Positions 6,669 to 6,755 of a DNA stretch of 6,755 bases are shown piece after piece. The stretch is from Calditrichia bacterium. GTDB lineage: Bacteria; Calditrichota; Calditrichia; JAJRVZ01. The stretch lies in contig DAOWAQ010000107.1 of NCBI GenBank assembly GCA_030634505.1, forward strand, positions 1 through 6,755, in the 5' to 3' direction. A model generated the notes under the pieces. That model was not told the DNA's origin. It saw only the letters and a program-made list of their open reading frames with translations, and made no database searches. A program made the position numbers and the translations under genes. Within the stretch, counting starts at the first letter, position 1. Each line of letters starts with the position of its first letter.

Positions 6669-6679
6669 ATGCAAATTTA

Positions 6680-6754
6680 TTAGTTTTGATATTTTTTATT
6701 TTCTTTAAAAATGAATATATCTACAATAATTTCTGTTGCTTTCACAGTTAAATA
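6680..6754 (-). CDS. Possible C-terminal fragment of an upstream gene of the ABC operon
   Basis: On the minus strand one frame is open from the window edge to tandem TAA TAA stops (6680-6682, 6677-6679), encoding 24 residues ending KENKKYQN. The stop would lie 11 nt before the permease ATG, the spacing expected for an operon in which the ATPase also abuts the permease. The residues alone match no family I can recognise. By position it could be the end of a substrate-binding protein or a DppB-like permease. An open frame of 24 codons can occur by chance in AT-rich DNA, so confidence is low. Confidence 0.35.
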   Translation of the reverse strand, partial: YLTVKATEIIVDIFIFKENKKYQN

Positions 6755-6755
6755 A

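Noticed and set aside
1..6755. CRISPR arrays, tRNA or rRNA genes, and insertion sequences
   Set aside because: I saw no short regularly spaced direct repeats, no cloverleaf or rRNA signature, and no transposase motifs or terminal inverted repeats on either strand.

Overview
The window is AT-rich bacterial chromosome, densely coded and without RNA genes, insertion sequences or CRISPR arrays. The gene style points to a low-GC member of the FCB/Marinimicrobia-Calditrichaeota-like bacteria: a lipoprotein built of Big_7-type Ig repeats opening with 'TPP.LTLL.PAAG', AT-biased codons, and several genes without an obvious Shine-Dalgarno. This placement is an inference from sequence style and no marker gene confirms it.

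Layout from left to right. (1) Positions 1-974, plus strand: the 3' part of a HAD-superfamily phosphatase, then after 5 nt a complete 2H-type RNA 2',3'-cyclic phosphodiesterase (ThpR). (2) Positions 956-2431, minus strand: a complete sodium:solute symporter (SSS family). It converges on thpR and overlaps its 3' end by 19 bp. (3) Positions 2432-2727: a divergent, very AT-rich intergenic region of 296 bp. It carries a perfect 6+6 palindrome (TGATGT-N5-ACATCA), a possible -10 box and a strong AGGAGG ribosome binding site. (4) Positions 2728-4239, plus strand: a probable surface lipoprotein made almost only of five Ig-like repeats of 92-96 residues, followed by a rho-independent terminator. (5) Positions 4293-6755, minus strand: an ABC-transporter operon. 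A fragment of an upstream reading frame may enter at the right edge. It is followed by a DppC-like permease and then, with no gap (TAA directly followed by ATG), a fused two-domain ATPase of the Opp/Dpp/Nik type.

How the genes relate. The HAD phosphatase and ThpR are probably co-transcribed housekeeping enzymes. The symporter and the Ig lipoprotein diverge from one control region. The ABC operon is an oligopeptide/nickel-type uptake system in reduced form. One chain carries both ATPase sites and lacks any recognisable C-terminal OligoHPY extension. The partner DppB-like permease and the substrate-binding protein would be expected beyond the right edge. I found no clearly new defence or mobile system. 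The items most worth a second look are the Ig-repeat lipoprotein with its putative operator and the divergent fused ABC ATPase/permease pair.
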